The notes beneath the pieces are model-generated. The model did no database searches, had not been told where the DNA came from, and saw only the letters and a program-made list of their open reading frames with translations. A stretch of 64,000 bases of DNA from assembly GCA_021773795.1 (NCBI GenBank), contig JAJFJT010000012.1, positions 62,001 through 126,000 on the forward strand. Reading direction: 5' to 3'. Shown piece by piece: positions 1 through 7,736 of this stretch. Origin of the DNA: Gammaproteobacteria bacterium (GTDB lineage Bacteria > Pseudomonadota > Gammaproteobacteria > HK1). The position numbers and the translations under genes were made by a program. The stretch's first letter is position 1, and the number at the start of each line of letters is the position of its first letter.

Positions 1-1
1 A

Positions 2-775
2 GCGGGTTTCTTTCTCGGTGGCCTGCTGCTGGCGACGCTGGGTTTTGGGCATGCCCTGTACGCCATGGCCGCTGGGCTATTCATCGTCCTGTGTGGTTCG
101 GTATTGCTGCTGCCCCGGGAGATGGGCAAGGCCAAGGCCAAGGTTAAATTTAGCTCCATCCTTTCCAAGAGCCCCGAGATCAATCGCTTGTCGGCGGCGC
201 GCTTCTTCCTCTTCGGCTCACGGGATATATGGTTTGTAGTGGGACTGCCGGTCTTTCTGCATGCATCGCTGGGCTGGAGCTTTACCCAGGTGGGCGGCTT
301 TATGGCGGCCTGGGTGATCGGTTATGGCTTCGTGCAGGCATCGGTCCCCGCGTGGATGCGTCGTGGCCACGCGCCGCGGGGGCGTACCGCGCTGGGTTGG
401 ACCACCTTGCTGAGTTTTTCCCCGGCGGCTATCGCCCTGGCACTGCAGTTTGGCGCGGATCCGGCGCTGGCCATTATCATTGGCCTCGGGCTATTCGGCG
501 CGATCTTTGCAGTGAATTCCTCCATCCATTCCTATCTGGTGCTTGCCTATACCGACGCCGATAAGGTGGCGCTTAACGTTGGCTTTTATTACATGGCTAA
601 TGCGGCCGGCCGGCTGGTGGGTACGGTGCTTTCGGGATGGGCCTTTCAAGTCTGGGGGTTGGTGGGTTGTCTGTGGGTATCGACCGCCTTCCTGCTCGCC
701 GCCGCCGCCCTCTCCCTGCTGCTTCCGGACCCGGCGAAGATCGGTACGCCCGCCGCCAGTCCTGTCGCGGGTTAA
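2..775 (+). CDS. arsJ: Organoarsenical efflux MFS transporter ArsJ-like, C-terminal part
   Basis: Partial gene: the frame is open from the first bases of the window, so the N-terminal half lies outside. The visible 257 or so residues are hydrophobic and carry several predicted membrane spans. The stretch SAARFFLFGSRDIWFVVGLP and the charged cytoplasmic loop before it (GKAKAKVKF) match my memory of ArsJ, the major-facilitator permease that exports 1-arseno-3-phosphoglycerate made by a partner GAPDH. No GAPDH is visible because upstream sequence is missing. It ends 20-40 bp before recQ on the same strand. ArsJ identity is from family resemblance; membership in the MFS superfamily is safer. Confidence 0.75.
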   Translation, partial: AGFFLGGLLLATLGFGHALYAMAAGLFIVLCGSVLLLPREMGKAKAKVKFSSILSKSPEINRLSAARFFLFGSRDIWFVVGLPVFLHASLGWSFTQVGGFMAAWVIGYGFVQASVPAWMRRGHAPRGRTALGWTTLLSFSPAAIALALQFGADPALAIIIGLGLFGAIFAVNSSIHSYLVLAYTDADKVALNVGFYYMANAAGRLVGTVLSGWAFQVWGLVGCLWVSTAFLLAAAALSLLLPDPAKIGTPAASPVAG

Positions 776-816
776 AGACATCATCCCGATAGATATTGGG
801 GAGTAGTAGCGTCCAC

Positions 817-3009
817 TTGCAACAATCTCCTCACGACATTCTCGGCACGGTCTTTGGCTATGACAGCTTCCGAGGCGAGCAACAGGCCATCATTGAGCGT
901 TTGACTGCGGGCGGTGAGGCGCTGGTGGTGATGCCTACCGGGGGCGGTAAGTCCCTGTGTTATCAAATTCCTGCCCTGTTGCGTCCCGGCGTCGGCATCG
1001 TAGTCTCACCTCTCATCGCGTTGATGCAGGACCAGGTGGATGCACTCCGTCAGCTTGGTGTGCGTGCGGCCTTTCTCAATTCCAGCCTGGAGCAGGATGC
1101 GGCGCGCGAGGTGGAGCGGCAACTTCATGAAGGCACGCTGGATCTGCTTTATGTCGCGCCGGAACGCCTGTGCACCGAGGGCTTTTTGCAGCGCCTTTCT
1201 CACGCTCAGGTAGCGCTCTTTGCCATTGACGAGGCGCACTGTGTTTCCCAGTGGGGACATGATTTTCGGCCCGAATACCGCCGCCTCAATGTACTGCACG
1301 AGCGCTTCCCCGAGGTACCCCGGATTGCTCTCACCGCCACCGCCGATGCGCCCACGCGAAACGAAATTATTGAGCGTCTGGCGTTGGACGAGGCCGAGGC
1401 CTTTATCGCCGGCTTCGACCGTCCCAACATCCAGTACCGAGTGGTGCACAAGGATAACGGTCGCCGCCAGCTGCTGGATTTCATTAACGGCGAGCACCGG
1501 CATGACGCGGGAATCGTCTACTGCCTGTCGCGCAAACGGGTGGAGGAGACCGCTCGTTTCCTGGCGGAGCAGGACATCAAGGCACTGCCCTATCACGCGG
1601 GTATGCCCGCCGAGACGCGTCGCGAGCATCAGGCCCGCTTTCTGCGCGAGGATGGCGTGGTGATGGTGGCTACCATTGCCTTTGGTATGGGCATCGATAA
1701 GCCGGATGTACGCTTTGTCGCCCACCTTGATCTGCCAAAAAGCCTGGAGAGTTATTATCAGGAAACCGGTCGCGCCGGACGTGACGGTTTGCCCGCCAAT
1801 GCCTGGATGGCCTATGGCTTTGGGGATGTGGTGATGATGCGCCAGATGCTGGCGTCTTCTGAGGCCGATGAGCAGCGCAAGCGCACCGAGCAACAAAAGC
1901 TCGAAGCCATGCTGGGCTTTTGCGAGACCACTCGTTGCCGACGCCAAGTGCTACTTGGCTACTTCGACGATGTGATGGAAATACCCTGCGGCAATTGTGA
2001 TGTCTGTCTCCATCCGGTGGAAAGTTGGGACGGCACCGAGGCGGCACGCAAGGCACTCTCCTGCGTCTACCGCACTGGACAGCGTTTTGGCGTCAGTTAT
2101 CTGGTGGATGTGCTGCGCGGCAAGGACAGTGAACGCATCCAGCGTTTTGGCCACCATAAAACCAGCACCTTTGGTATTGGCGGGGAACTCACGGAGAAAC
2201 AGTGGCGCTCGGTCTACCGACAGTTGGTAGCCAACGGCCTGATGAGCGTGGATCTGGAGGGTTACGGTGGCCTGCGGCTCACCAGCAATGCCCGCCCGGT
2301 GTTGCGCGGCGAGCAAAGCATTTTTTTCCGCAAGGACCCTAAAAAATCGGTCCGGCAGCGTGGCAAACGCCCGAGCAGGGGACCGGTGGAATTCAGCGAG
2401 CCTGCTGAGCAGGCGCTATGGGACAGCCTGCGTGCCCGCCGTCTGGCGCTGGCCCGGGAGCAGGGCGTTCCCCCTTACGTCATTTTTCAAGATGTCACCC
2501 TGCTGGAGATGATCAGCCAACGCCCGCAGACGCCGATGGAGTTGAGCAATCTAACGGGTGTCGGCGTGCGTCGGCTGGAGCGCTACGGTGTTATTTTCCT
2601 TGAAGTTCTGGCCGCGCACGACGCTGCCAACGATAGACCGGCGGTCGAGGTGCCCTCCGTACCCCAGCCAAAACAGCCTGCGTCGACTAGCGGTTTGCCA
2701 GATAGCGTTGCCACCACCGTGGGACTGCTCAGTGAGGGTGCAACCGTGGAAGAAATCGCGATTCAGCGAAAATTGAAATCCACCACCATCTACGGCCATC
2801 TCACGCAAGCCATCGAGGCCGGTGAGCTTGATGTCAGGGAGGTGCTGAATCTGGATGTGACGGAACTGGCGAAGGTTGAGGCAGCATTCCGTGGCGCCGC
2901 GAACGAAAATTTTGGTGTTCTGAAACCGGTGTTCGATGCTTTCGATGGTCTGTACGGCTACGATATTCTGCGCTGCATCAGAGCCGGAATGGAACTCACC
3001 GGGAAATAG
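817..3009 (+). CDS. recQ: ATP-dependent DNA helicase RecQ
   Basis: 3'-5' SF2 helicase acting in recombination and replication-fork repair. Visible in order: Walker A PTGGGKS near residue 45, DEAH box followed by [11 protein letters not shown] near 140, helicase C-terminal motif [10 protein letters not shown], the RQC zinc-binding cysteines (C...C, CGNCDVC), an HRDC domain near 520-590 and a C-terminal helix-turn-helix stretch of the RecQ HTH_40 type. It is about 730 residues, longer than E. coli RecQ because of that tail. No ATG start exists. TTG 817 follows GGGGAG (798-803) at a longish spacing of 13; TTG 796 is possible but has no ribosome-binding site. The function is secure, the start is not. 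Confidence 0.93.
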   Translation: MQQSPHDILGTVFGYDSFRGEQQAIIERLTAGGEALVVMPTGGGKSLCYQIPALLRPGVGIVVSPLIALMQDQVDALRQLGVRAAFLNSSLEQDAAREVERQLHEGTLDLLYVAPERLCTEGFLQRLSHAQVALFAIDEAHCVSQWGHDFRPEYRRLNVLHERFPEVPRIALTATADAPTRNEIIERLALDEAEAFIAGFDRPNIQYRVVHKDNGRRQLLDFINGEHRHDAGIVYCLSRKRVEETARFLAEQDIKALPYHAGMPAETRREHQARFLREDGVVMVATIAFGMGIDKPDVRFVAHLDLPKSLESYYQETGRAGRDGLPANAWMAYGFGDVVMMRQMLASSEADEQRKRTEQQKLEAMLGFCETTRCRRQVLLGYFDDVMEIPCGNCDVCLHPVESWDGTEAARKALSCVYRTGQRFGVSYLVDVLRGKDSERIQRFGHHKTSTFGIGGELTEKQWRSVYRQLVANGLMSVDLEGYGGLRLTSNARPVLRGEQSIFFRKDPKKSVRQRGKRPSRGPVEFSEPAEQALWDSLRARRLALAREQGVPPYVIFQDVTLLEMISQRPQTPMELSNLTGVGVRRLERYGVIFLEVLAAHDAANDRPAVEVPSVPQPKQPASTSGLPDSVATTVGLLSEGATVEEIAIQRKLKSTTIYGHLTQAIEAGELDVREVLNLDVTELAKVEAAFRGAANENFGVLKPVFDAFDGLYGYDILRCIRAGMELTGK

Positions 3010-3060
3010 CGGTGGTTCCTATCAATGGCCGTTAGGGAGACTCCGATTTGAGCCGCAAAC

Positions 3061-3088
3061 GTCATTCTTGCGAAAGCGGGAATCCAGT
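3061..3088. repeat. REP-like palindrome
   Basis: GTCATTCTTGCGAAAGCGGG followed by AATCCAGT: the widespread proteobacterial palindromic form with a TTGCGAAAGCGGGAA hairpin. It lies in the gap after recQ, between convergent genes. A diverged relative sits at 43181-43212. Confidence 0.55.
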
Positions 3089-3125
3089 AACCCAAGCCAA
3101 TGGAGGTTGCCCAGGTGCCCAAAAC

Positions 3126-3467
3126 TCAGCCGGGATGGCTTGAGTAGCTGGCCTTATCAATATCCACGATTTCGACGGTAACACTCCCTACATCCTTCAT
3201 CTGCCCGATCACGTCATCCAACACAGCACGACTTAAGGCGGCCTTCTGTTCCCCTGTGCGCCCGTCAAAAAGCCGGATGGTGATATGGATGAAGGGCCCG
3301 TCAGAACCACCTGTCTGGTAGTGCTCATAAGCAATAGCCCGGCTCTTGATAGCCTGTTCCGAGAACAGGCCCGAGGCCAAAGTACTGCTGTGCACGCACT
3401 GAACCAGCGCTTTGATATCCAGGCTTGATTCCAGTTTTTGTGAGTATTCAATAATGCAGTGGGGCAT
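3126..3467 (-). CDS. 5-carboxymethyl-2-hydroxymuconate delta-isomerase-like protein (tautomerase superfamily)
   Basis: A 113-residue protein beginning MPHCIIEYS, the hallmark of the CHMI family. After removal of Met the N-terminal proline is the catalytic base of tautomerase-fold enzymes. In homoprotocatechuate degradation CHMI isomerises 5-carboxymethyl-2-hydroxymuconate, but isolated copies such as this one, with no meta-cleavage genes around it, often have no proven role. The later part (GPFIHITIRLFDGRT) fits the second half of the fold. It is convergent with recQ and stands alone. Family assignment is good; the physiological substrate is not known from this context. Confidence 0.82.
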   Translation of the reverse strand: MPHCIIEYSQKLESSLDIKALVQCVHSSTLASGLFSEQAIKSRAIAYEHYQTGGSDGPFIHITIRLFDGRTGEQKAALSRAVLDDVIGQMKDVGSVTVEIVDIDKASYSSHPG

Positions 3468-3673
3468 CTCTTAACCTTTTCCAGATACTGGCAGTGTGGG
3501 GCTGGTGCGACGGGTTGGGCGTCATTGTAGCAATGCTTTCCCCCAGGGATCCTGATGAACACAAGACCTGCCCGGGAGTGCCGTGGATCTTAGGATGCGA
3601 CAACACAGCCTGATTTGGCAAGAAGGATGGGTTGTTAAATACTAAATTGCTGAAAAAACAAGAGTTTATTGCT

Positions 3674-3910
3674 ATGGCGAAGAAACTGAAGAACGAGAAA
3701 GAACTGGTCAAGAAGGCGATCGCGCTAGGCGTGGCGTATGGTGAAAAACGGGGTGTCGTCGAGTTTGAGGCCACGGACTCGGCCAATGAAAAACTCGAAT
3801 ATATTTATCGACTTCTCGTTCACGATAAGCTGATAGCGCCCATCCCGGAAGACCAAATTTCCCAGAAATCGATAAAGCATCGACTGGCTATTTGGGCATC
3901 GAAGCAATAG
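3674..3910 (+). CDS. Small conserved protein, DUF5062-like
   Basis: A 78-residue, lysine-rich soluble protein without signal peptide or membrane span. The run KKLKNEKELVKKAIALG and the pattern IYRLLVHDKLIAPIPEDQ ... SIKHRLAIW match what I recall of the gammaproteobacterial DUF5062 family, whose function is unknown. The open frame begins at 3632, but ATG 3674 is preferred: it has AAGAG about nine bases upstream and gives the usual family start (MAKKLK...). The gene sits alone between the isomerase and the IS element. Only family-level naming is possible. Confidence 0.7.
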   Translation: MAKKLKNEKELVKKAIALGVAYGEKRGVVEFEATDSANEKLEYIYRLLVHDKLIAPIPEDQISQKSIKHRLAIWASKQ

Positions 3911-3966
3911 GAGTAATGCTGGGTCCGGGAAATACCTCCCCTACTGTGTCACGGCTCAAATCATAA

Positions 3967-3977
3967 GGGCCAGACTC
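3967..3977. repeat. Left target-site duplication of the IS4-type element
   Basis: GGGCCAGACTC, repeated exactly at 5250-5260 on the other side of the element. Because its terminal base overlaps the inverted-repeat edge, the duplication could be read as 9 to 11 bp. Confidence 0.85.
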
Positions 3978-5249
3978 ACTGCTGTCCCACTTATTTTAAA
4001 CTCTCATAATAATGCTAACTGAGGCGATGTAAGAAATGGGTCCGGTGGTGGCTTGAATAGCTCAATCAAGTCTCGCCTTGCGAACAGATTCAAATGGATT
4101 AACGGGCCCATTTGTTGCAGGCCTTGGGTTATCCGGCCTTGGAACTTGAGAAACGCCAATATCAGATAAACGGATAAAGCCACGAAAACTTGTGTTATGA
4201 CAGCGTTGTCCGTATTACCGACAAAAGCTTTTATTTTTAAGTTTTGCTTAATCCACTTGAAGAACAACTCCACCTGCCAGCGCTGCTTGTAAATACGAGC
4301 AATGGTCTTGGCGGACCAGTCAAAATGATTGGTAATAAAGACATAATGCTTGCCCGTTTCCACATCACGATAACCTATCCGCCGTACCGGCCTGAGGTTG
4401 TTTTTGCAGGAACGAATGGATGTGTATTCGATGACTTGGTCGCTGGTTATACCTTGTGACCTATTTGCAGTACCTCGTTCCAGCACATGGTACTTTGCAT
4501 TGCCCCTAATCCGCGTCACCCAGAATATTCCTTTACTGGTCAGTTTGTTATGCCATGCATAGTCAGCATAACCCTTGTCGAATACGAGCACACTGCCGGT
4601 GGGGAAGCGCATGAGTTTGGCTTGTGTTTGGTCGCCCGTCTTGCCGGGAGTGACTGCCGCAAATGCGGGAATCAAACCATCATGGTCAAGGCCAATATGT
4701 AATTTATAAGCCGCTTTCATGCGATTGTATTCGGCTTTTGGAAAAACTTTCATAGAGACATCCAATAATGATGCGTCTAGTGAAAACAATTTTTGCTTAA
4801 AGCGAAAGCCATGTCTGGGAGAGCGGCTTTGACAGCGTGTATACAATCTCGAAAACATCTCTTCAAAGAAGCTTGGAGACAACATTTGATTCGCTTGACT
4901 CAACGTTGAACGCTTAACCATTCCGCTTCCCAGGTGGTATTGCAGGTGCTTTTGGCTTGCGAGAGTTGATTCAATATCACGCAGGCTGGACCGTCCACTA
5001 AGCTGTGCGGTTGCCATGGCAACGAACTGAGTCCAACGACTCATGGCATCACTGTGGCGACGTCCATCATGCTTTTTGGCAAGACCAGAGAATTCATGTC
5101 GTGGGGTCAATTTAAGAATCTGAGAGAACACGGTGTTATGATGAGCCAAGGCTTAAATCCTCTTGTTATTATAGTGTTTGCTAGCACTTTCATTGTAACA
5201 ACCTGTTGGGATTTAAGCCTTTTTATTGCCTTCTAAGTGGGACAGCAGT
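3978..5249 (-). mobile_element. Complete IS4-family insertion sequence, about 1.27 kb
   Basis: Both ends carry the same perfect inverted repeat: ACTGCTGTCCCACTTA at 3978-3993 and its complement TAAGTGGGACAGCAGT at 5234-5249. Sequences inside these 16-17 bp diverge. The element is flanked by an identical 11-bp direct repeat (3967-3977 and 5250-5260). The single transposase gene fills it on the minus strand. Intact ends, intact gene and perfect duplication indicate a recent insertion. Removing it joins the sequence before 3977 directly to 5261, a gap between two genes, so no gene was interrupted. Confidence 0.93.
4004..5149 (-). CDS. IS4-family transposase (DUF4372-type N-terminus)
   Basis: A 381-residue DDE transposase that cuts and pastes the surrounding element. 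Visible: an N-terminal DUF4372-like segment (HEFSGLAKKHDGRRHSDAMS), first catalytic Asp in FSLDASLLD, second in VLVFDKGYADY, and the C-terminal YREK-like signature RWQVELFFKWIKQNLK holding the catalytic Glu, followed by GNTDNAVITQV. Length is normal for this IS4 subgroup and no frameshift is seen. The stop lies only about 27 bp inside the left end of the element. Start ATG at 5149 gives MAHHNTVFSQ, typical of the subgroup. Confidence 0.95.
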   Translation of the reverse strand: MAHHNTVFSQILKLTPRHEFSGLAKKHDGRRHSDAMSRWTQFVAMATAQLSGRSSLRDIESTLASQKHLQYHLGSGMVKRSTLSQANQMLSPSFFEEMFSRLYTRCQSRSPRHGFRFKQKLFSLDASLLDVSMKVFPKAEYNRMKAAYKLHIGLDHDGLIPAFAAVTPGKTGDQTQAKLMRFPTGSVLVFDKGYADYAWHNKLTSKGIFWVTRIRGNAKYHVLERGTANRSQGITSDQVIEYTSIRSCKNNLRPVRRIGYRDVETGKHYVFITNHFDWSAKTIARIYKQRWQVELFFKWIKQNLKIKAFVGNTDNAVITQVFVALSVYLILAFLKFQGRITQGLQQMGPLIHLNLFARRDLIELFKPPPDPFLTSPQLALL

Positions 5250-5260
5250 GGGCCAGACTC
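5250..5260. repeat. Right target-site duplication of the IS4-type element
   Basis: GGGCCAGACTC, an exact copy of 3967-3977; see the mobile element entry. Confidence 0.85.
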
Positions 5261-5446
5261 GATTGATTGTGCTGAAATCTCTCCGAAAAAGGACATCCGT
5301 CCAGATAAGATCTATCTCAAATCAATGGTATATTCAGGGTGCACGGTGTGTGCCTTCCTGGCGGACTGTATGCCGGGTTCAGCGTGTACATATCCTGCCT
5401 TTATATGGTTTGTTACTTCTCACTTTTAAACAGAGGAAAGAAGCTC

Positions 5447-6202
5447 ATGTCGATGGAAGGGAAGGTGGTTGCGGTGACCGGTGGTGCTTCGGGGATTGGG
5501 GCGGAAACGGTACGGGTGTTTGCCGCTGCGGGGGCCAAACCGGCGGTGTTGGATCTGGACAAGGATGCGGCCGATGCGCTGGCCGCGGAGACCGGTGGTA
5601 TCGGTCTGCTAACCAACGTCTGTGACAATGATTCGGTGATTGCTGCCTTTGCGGCCATCAAGCAGAAATTTGGTCGAGTGGATGTGGTGATTTCCAATGC
5701 CGGGATTTCAGCGCCGGGATACATGCTTGAGATATCCGACGAGCTCTTTCACCGCAGTTTCGAGGTTAATTTCTTTTCCCATCACCTGGTCAGCCGTGCA
5801 GCGGTCAAACTGATGCGCGAAGGGGATGGCGGCTGCATTCTCTACAATGCATCGATGGTTGCGGTGAATCCAGGGCCGAATTTGGGTGGCTATGGTGCCC
5901 CCAAGGCCGCGGTGCTTTATTTGATGCGCCAATATGCGGTTGAGCATGGCAAGGATGGCATTCGCTGCAATGCACTGAACGCGGCGCGGGTGCGCTCGGG
6001 GATTACCACCGACAAGTTTATTGCCGAGCGTGCGGAGGCCCGTGGCGTTTCCAAAGAGGAATACATGCGCGGCAACCTGCTCCAGCACGAGGTCACGGCC
6101 AACGATGTAGCCAATGGCTTCCTGTTGCTGGCCCAAGCGGAGGCCACTACCGGCACGATCCTGACGGTGGATGGCGGTATCGGAGCCGGCTTCCCGCGTT
6201 AG
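5447..6202 (+). CDS. SDR-family NAD(P)-dependent oxidoreductase
   Basis: A 251-residue classical short-chain dehydrogenase: cofactor motif TGGASGIG near residue 11, NAG (SNAGIS), catalytic Ser in NASMVAVNPG, Tyr-Lys pair in YGAPKAA and C-terminal TVDGGIGAGF. The stretches GYGAPKAA, NALNAARVRSG, ARGVSKEEYM and NLLQHEVTA closely recall the C-terminal dehydrogenase half of the fused rhamnulose-1-phosphate aldolase/lactaldehyde dehydrogenase proteins, but no aldolase half is present. Start ATG 5447 has AGAGGAAAG at 5432-5440; the frame is open further upstream without a better start. Substrate unknown. Confidence 0.85.
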   Translation: MSMEGKVVAVTGGASGIGAETVRVFAAAGAKPAVLDLDKDAADALAAETGGIGLLTNVCDNDSVIAAFAAIKQKFGRVDVVISNAGISAPGYMLEISDELFHRSFEVNFFSHHLVSRAAVKLMREGDGGCILYNASMVAVNPGPNLGGYGAPKAAVLYLMRQYAVEHGKDGIRCNALNAARVRSGITTDKFIAERAEARGVSKEEYMRGNLLQHEVTANDVANGFLLLAQAEATTGTILTVDGGIGAGFPR

Positions 6203-6430
6203 CTAATAATCCCGGGAGGTGGACACGCGGCATTGCTTTCCGGGGCGTACCTATCCCGCTTTCCGGCGAACAGCCGGAGGTCGGGCGCTGTCGTCGCTAC
6301 GAAAATCGGCGCTGTGTTCCTGTCCGAGAGGAACCCTTCCCACCCCTGTGAGTCAGTAAAACCATCGGCCTGTCGATGCAGAGCGTAGTGAGCGAGGTCG
6401 GTATTCCCCTGGCAACGGTGGTTTCGGCCC

Positions 6431-7651
6431 ATGGCAATTTCGGCAGCGCAACGCTTCGACGATTCCTTTTCCATTCATATGATCCGGGATTTTTTCCTGG
6501 TACTGCTCGGCGTCATTTTGATTGAACTGGGGATACGTTTTGCCTTGGTCATTTACGACTTCAATACCAAACAGAAAGTCGTTACCCAGCGCACCGCAGA
6601 ACGTCTGGCCACCGATGTCCAGACCATCATGCTCAATCGTGGTGGCGCGGTGGCGGCACGTACCGTTTATCCTATCCTGCGCCGGAATCATGACCGCCTT
6701 GGTTTTTCCGTCGCTATCCAGCCGTCGGCCATTACCATTGAATCGATCCAAAGCATTTTCAGCTTTACCCCACAAGGGATCCTTCCCGTATGGCCCGAGG
6801 GCCGCCATCAAGAAGCGCGGGTAGACATTGCGGCGGAACAATTCTGTGTGCAGTGCCATGTCACCGCCAAACCGGGAGATATTCTCGGTGAGGTGACGGT
6901 GCGAAGTTATCTGGATCGGCAGCTACAGGATTGGTGGCACGAGGTGAAGCTCACCGGCACCTTGGGTATGCTAAAGATCCTGCTGCACACTATCGTGTTG
7001 TTTTTGTTACTGAAAATTCGCATGGAGCCACTGGTTTCTCTGCAGGCAGTGATTACCTTGTTGGCAAAGGCGGGCTCGGATCTCTCGCATCGCGCTCCCA
7101 TCAAATCGAAGGATGAATTTGGTGAGCTGGCGCGTGATCTGAATCTGTTTCTCGACCGTCTTTGCCAGATCGTTGAGGATCTCGGTGGCGTGCTGACGCA
7201 TATCACTGGTATCAATAAACGGCTGATCACTGTGCATGATCAGATGGGTGGTCATTATCGTGATGTTGATTCCAAAACTCTGGAGATCGTTACGCGTGCC
7301 CACACCGGTGCACGGATAAACCCGGTGTTATCGGAGGAATGGCTATCCAGCGTAGAGGGCTTACTCGTGAGCTTGGAGAAAATCGAGCAGACGGATGGGG
7401 TGACAATGGAGCAGAGCGAGGCGATAAGAAAACTTGTCAGTCCGCTTAAATACCTCGCTAAAGGCGCGGGAGAGGCCTTTGAGTTGCAGACTCGGGTTGG
7501 GCTGGATTTGACCGGGTTGTCTACCAGGGTACGAGATTTTTCACGTTGGCTTGAGGAAATGGCAGTGCTGGAGGAGAAAATGCGTACTATCTCTGAGCAG
7601 GGTCAGACTTTGCTACAGCGATTGACGGAGCAGAAAGGCGACGATGAGTAA
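6431..7651 (+). CDS. Membrane-bound c-type-heme sensor-like protein with HAMP domain, no output domain
   Basis: A 406-residue protein: transmembrane helix at about 20-42, a periplasmic domain of about 135 residues ending in a heme-attachment motif CVQCH (Cys139, Cys142, His143), a second helix at about 178-196, and a HAMP-like linker (197-250) with DEFGELARDLN. After that come only helical, coiled-coil-prone segments; no histidine-kinase, GGDEF or methyl-accepting signature is seen. The architecture resembles DUF3365/Tll0287-type heme sensors. An alternative start, ATG 6479 (MIRDFFLV), removes 16 residues; neither start has a clear ribosome-binding site. The role, perhaps redox or gas sensing passed to a partner, is inferred. 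Confidence 0.75.
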   Translation: MAISAAQRFDDSFSIHMIRDFFLVLLGVILIELGIRFALVIYDFNTKQKVVTQRTAERLATDVQTIMLNRGGAVAARTVYPILRRNHDRLGFSVAIQPSAITIESIQSIFSFTPQGILPVWPEGRHQEARVDIAAEQFCVQCHVTAKPGDILGEVTVRSYLDRQLQDWWHEVKLTGTLGMLKILLHTIVLFLLLKIRMEPLVSLQAVITLLAKAGSDLSHRAPIKSKDEFGELARDLNLFLDRLCQIVEDLGGVLTHITGINKRLITVHDQMGGHYRDVDSKTLEIVTRAHTGARINPVLSEEWLSSVEGLLVSLEKIEQTDGVTMEQSEAIRKLVSPLKYLAKGAGEAFELQTRVGLDLTGLSTRVRDFSRWLEEMAVLEEKMRTISEQGQTLLQRLTEQKGDDE

Positions 7652-7736
7652 TGCCAAATCTGTGATTTCGTTGCTGAAGCGCGTGGGGCAAACATGCCGG
7701 CCGCAAGATACAAGTTCAAGAATAGATCAGGGAGCC

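Noticed and set aside
1006-1947. 313-residue open frame antisense to recQ
   Set aside because: Low-complexity shadow frame opposite a clear helicase gene.
6203-6430. Cyclic-di-GMP riboswitch before the heme/HAMP gene
   Set aside because: Some GC-rich palindromic pieces are present, but the GEMM consensus segments are absent.
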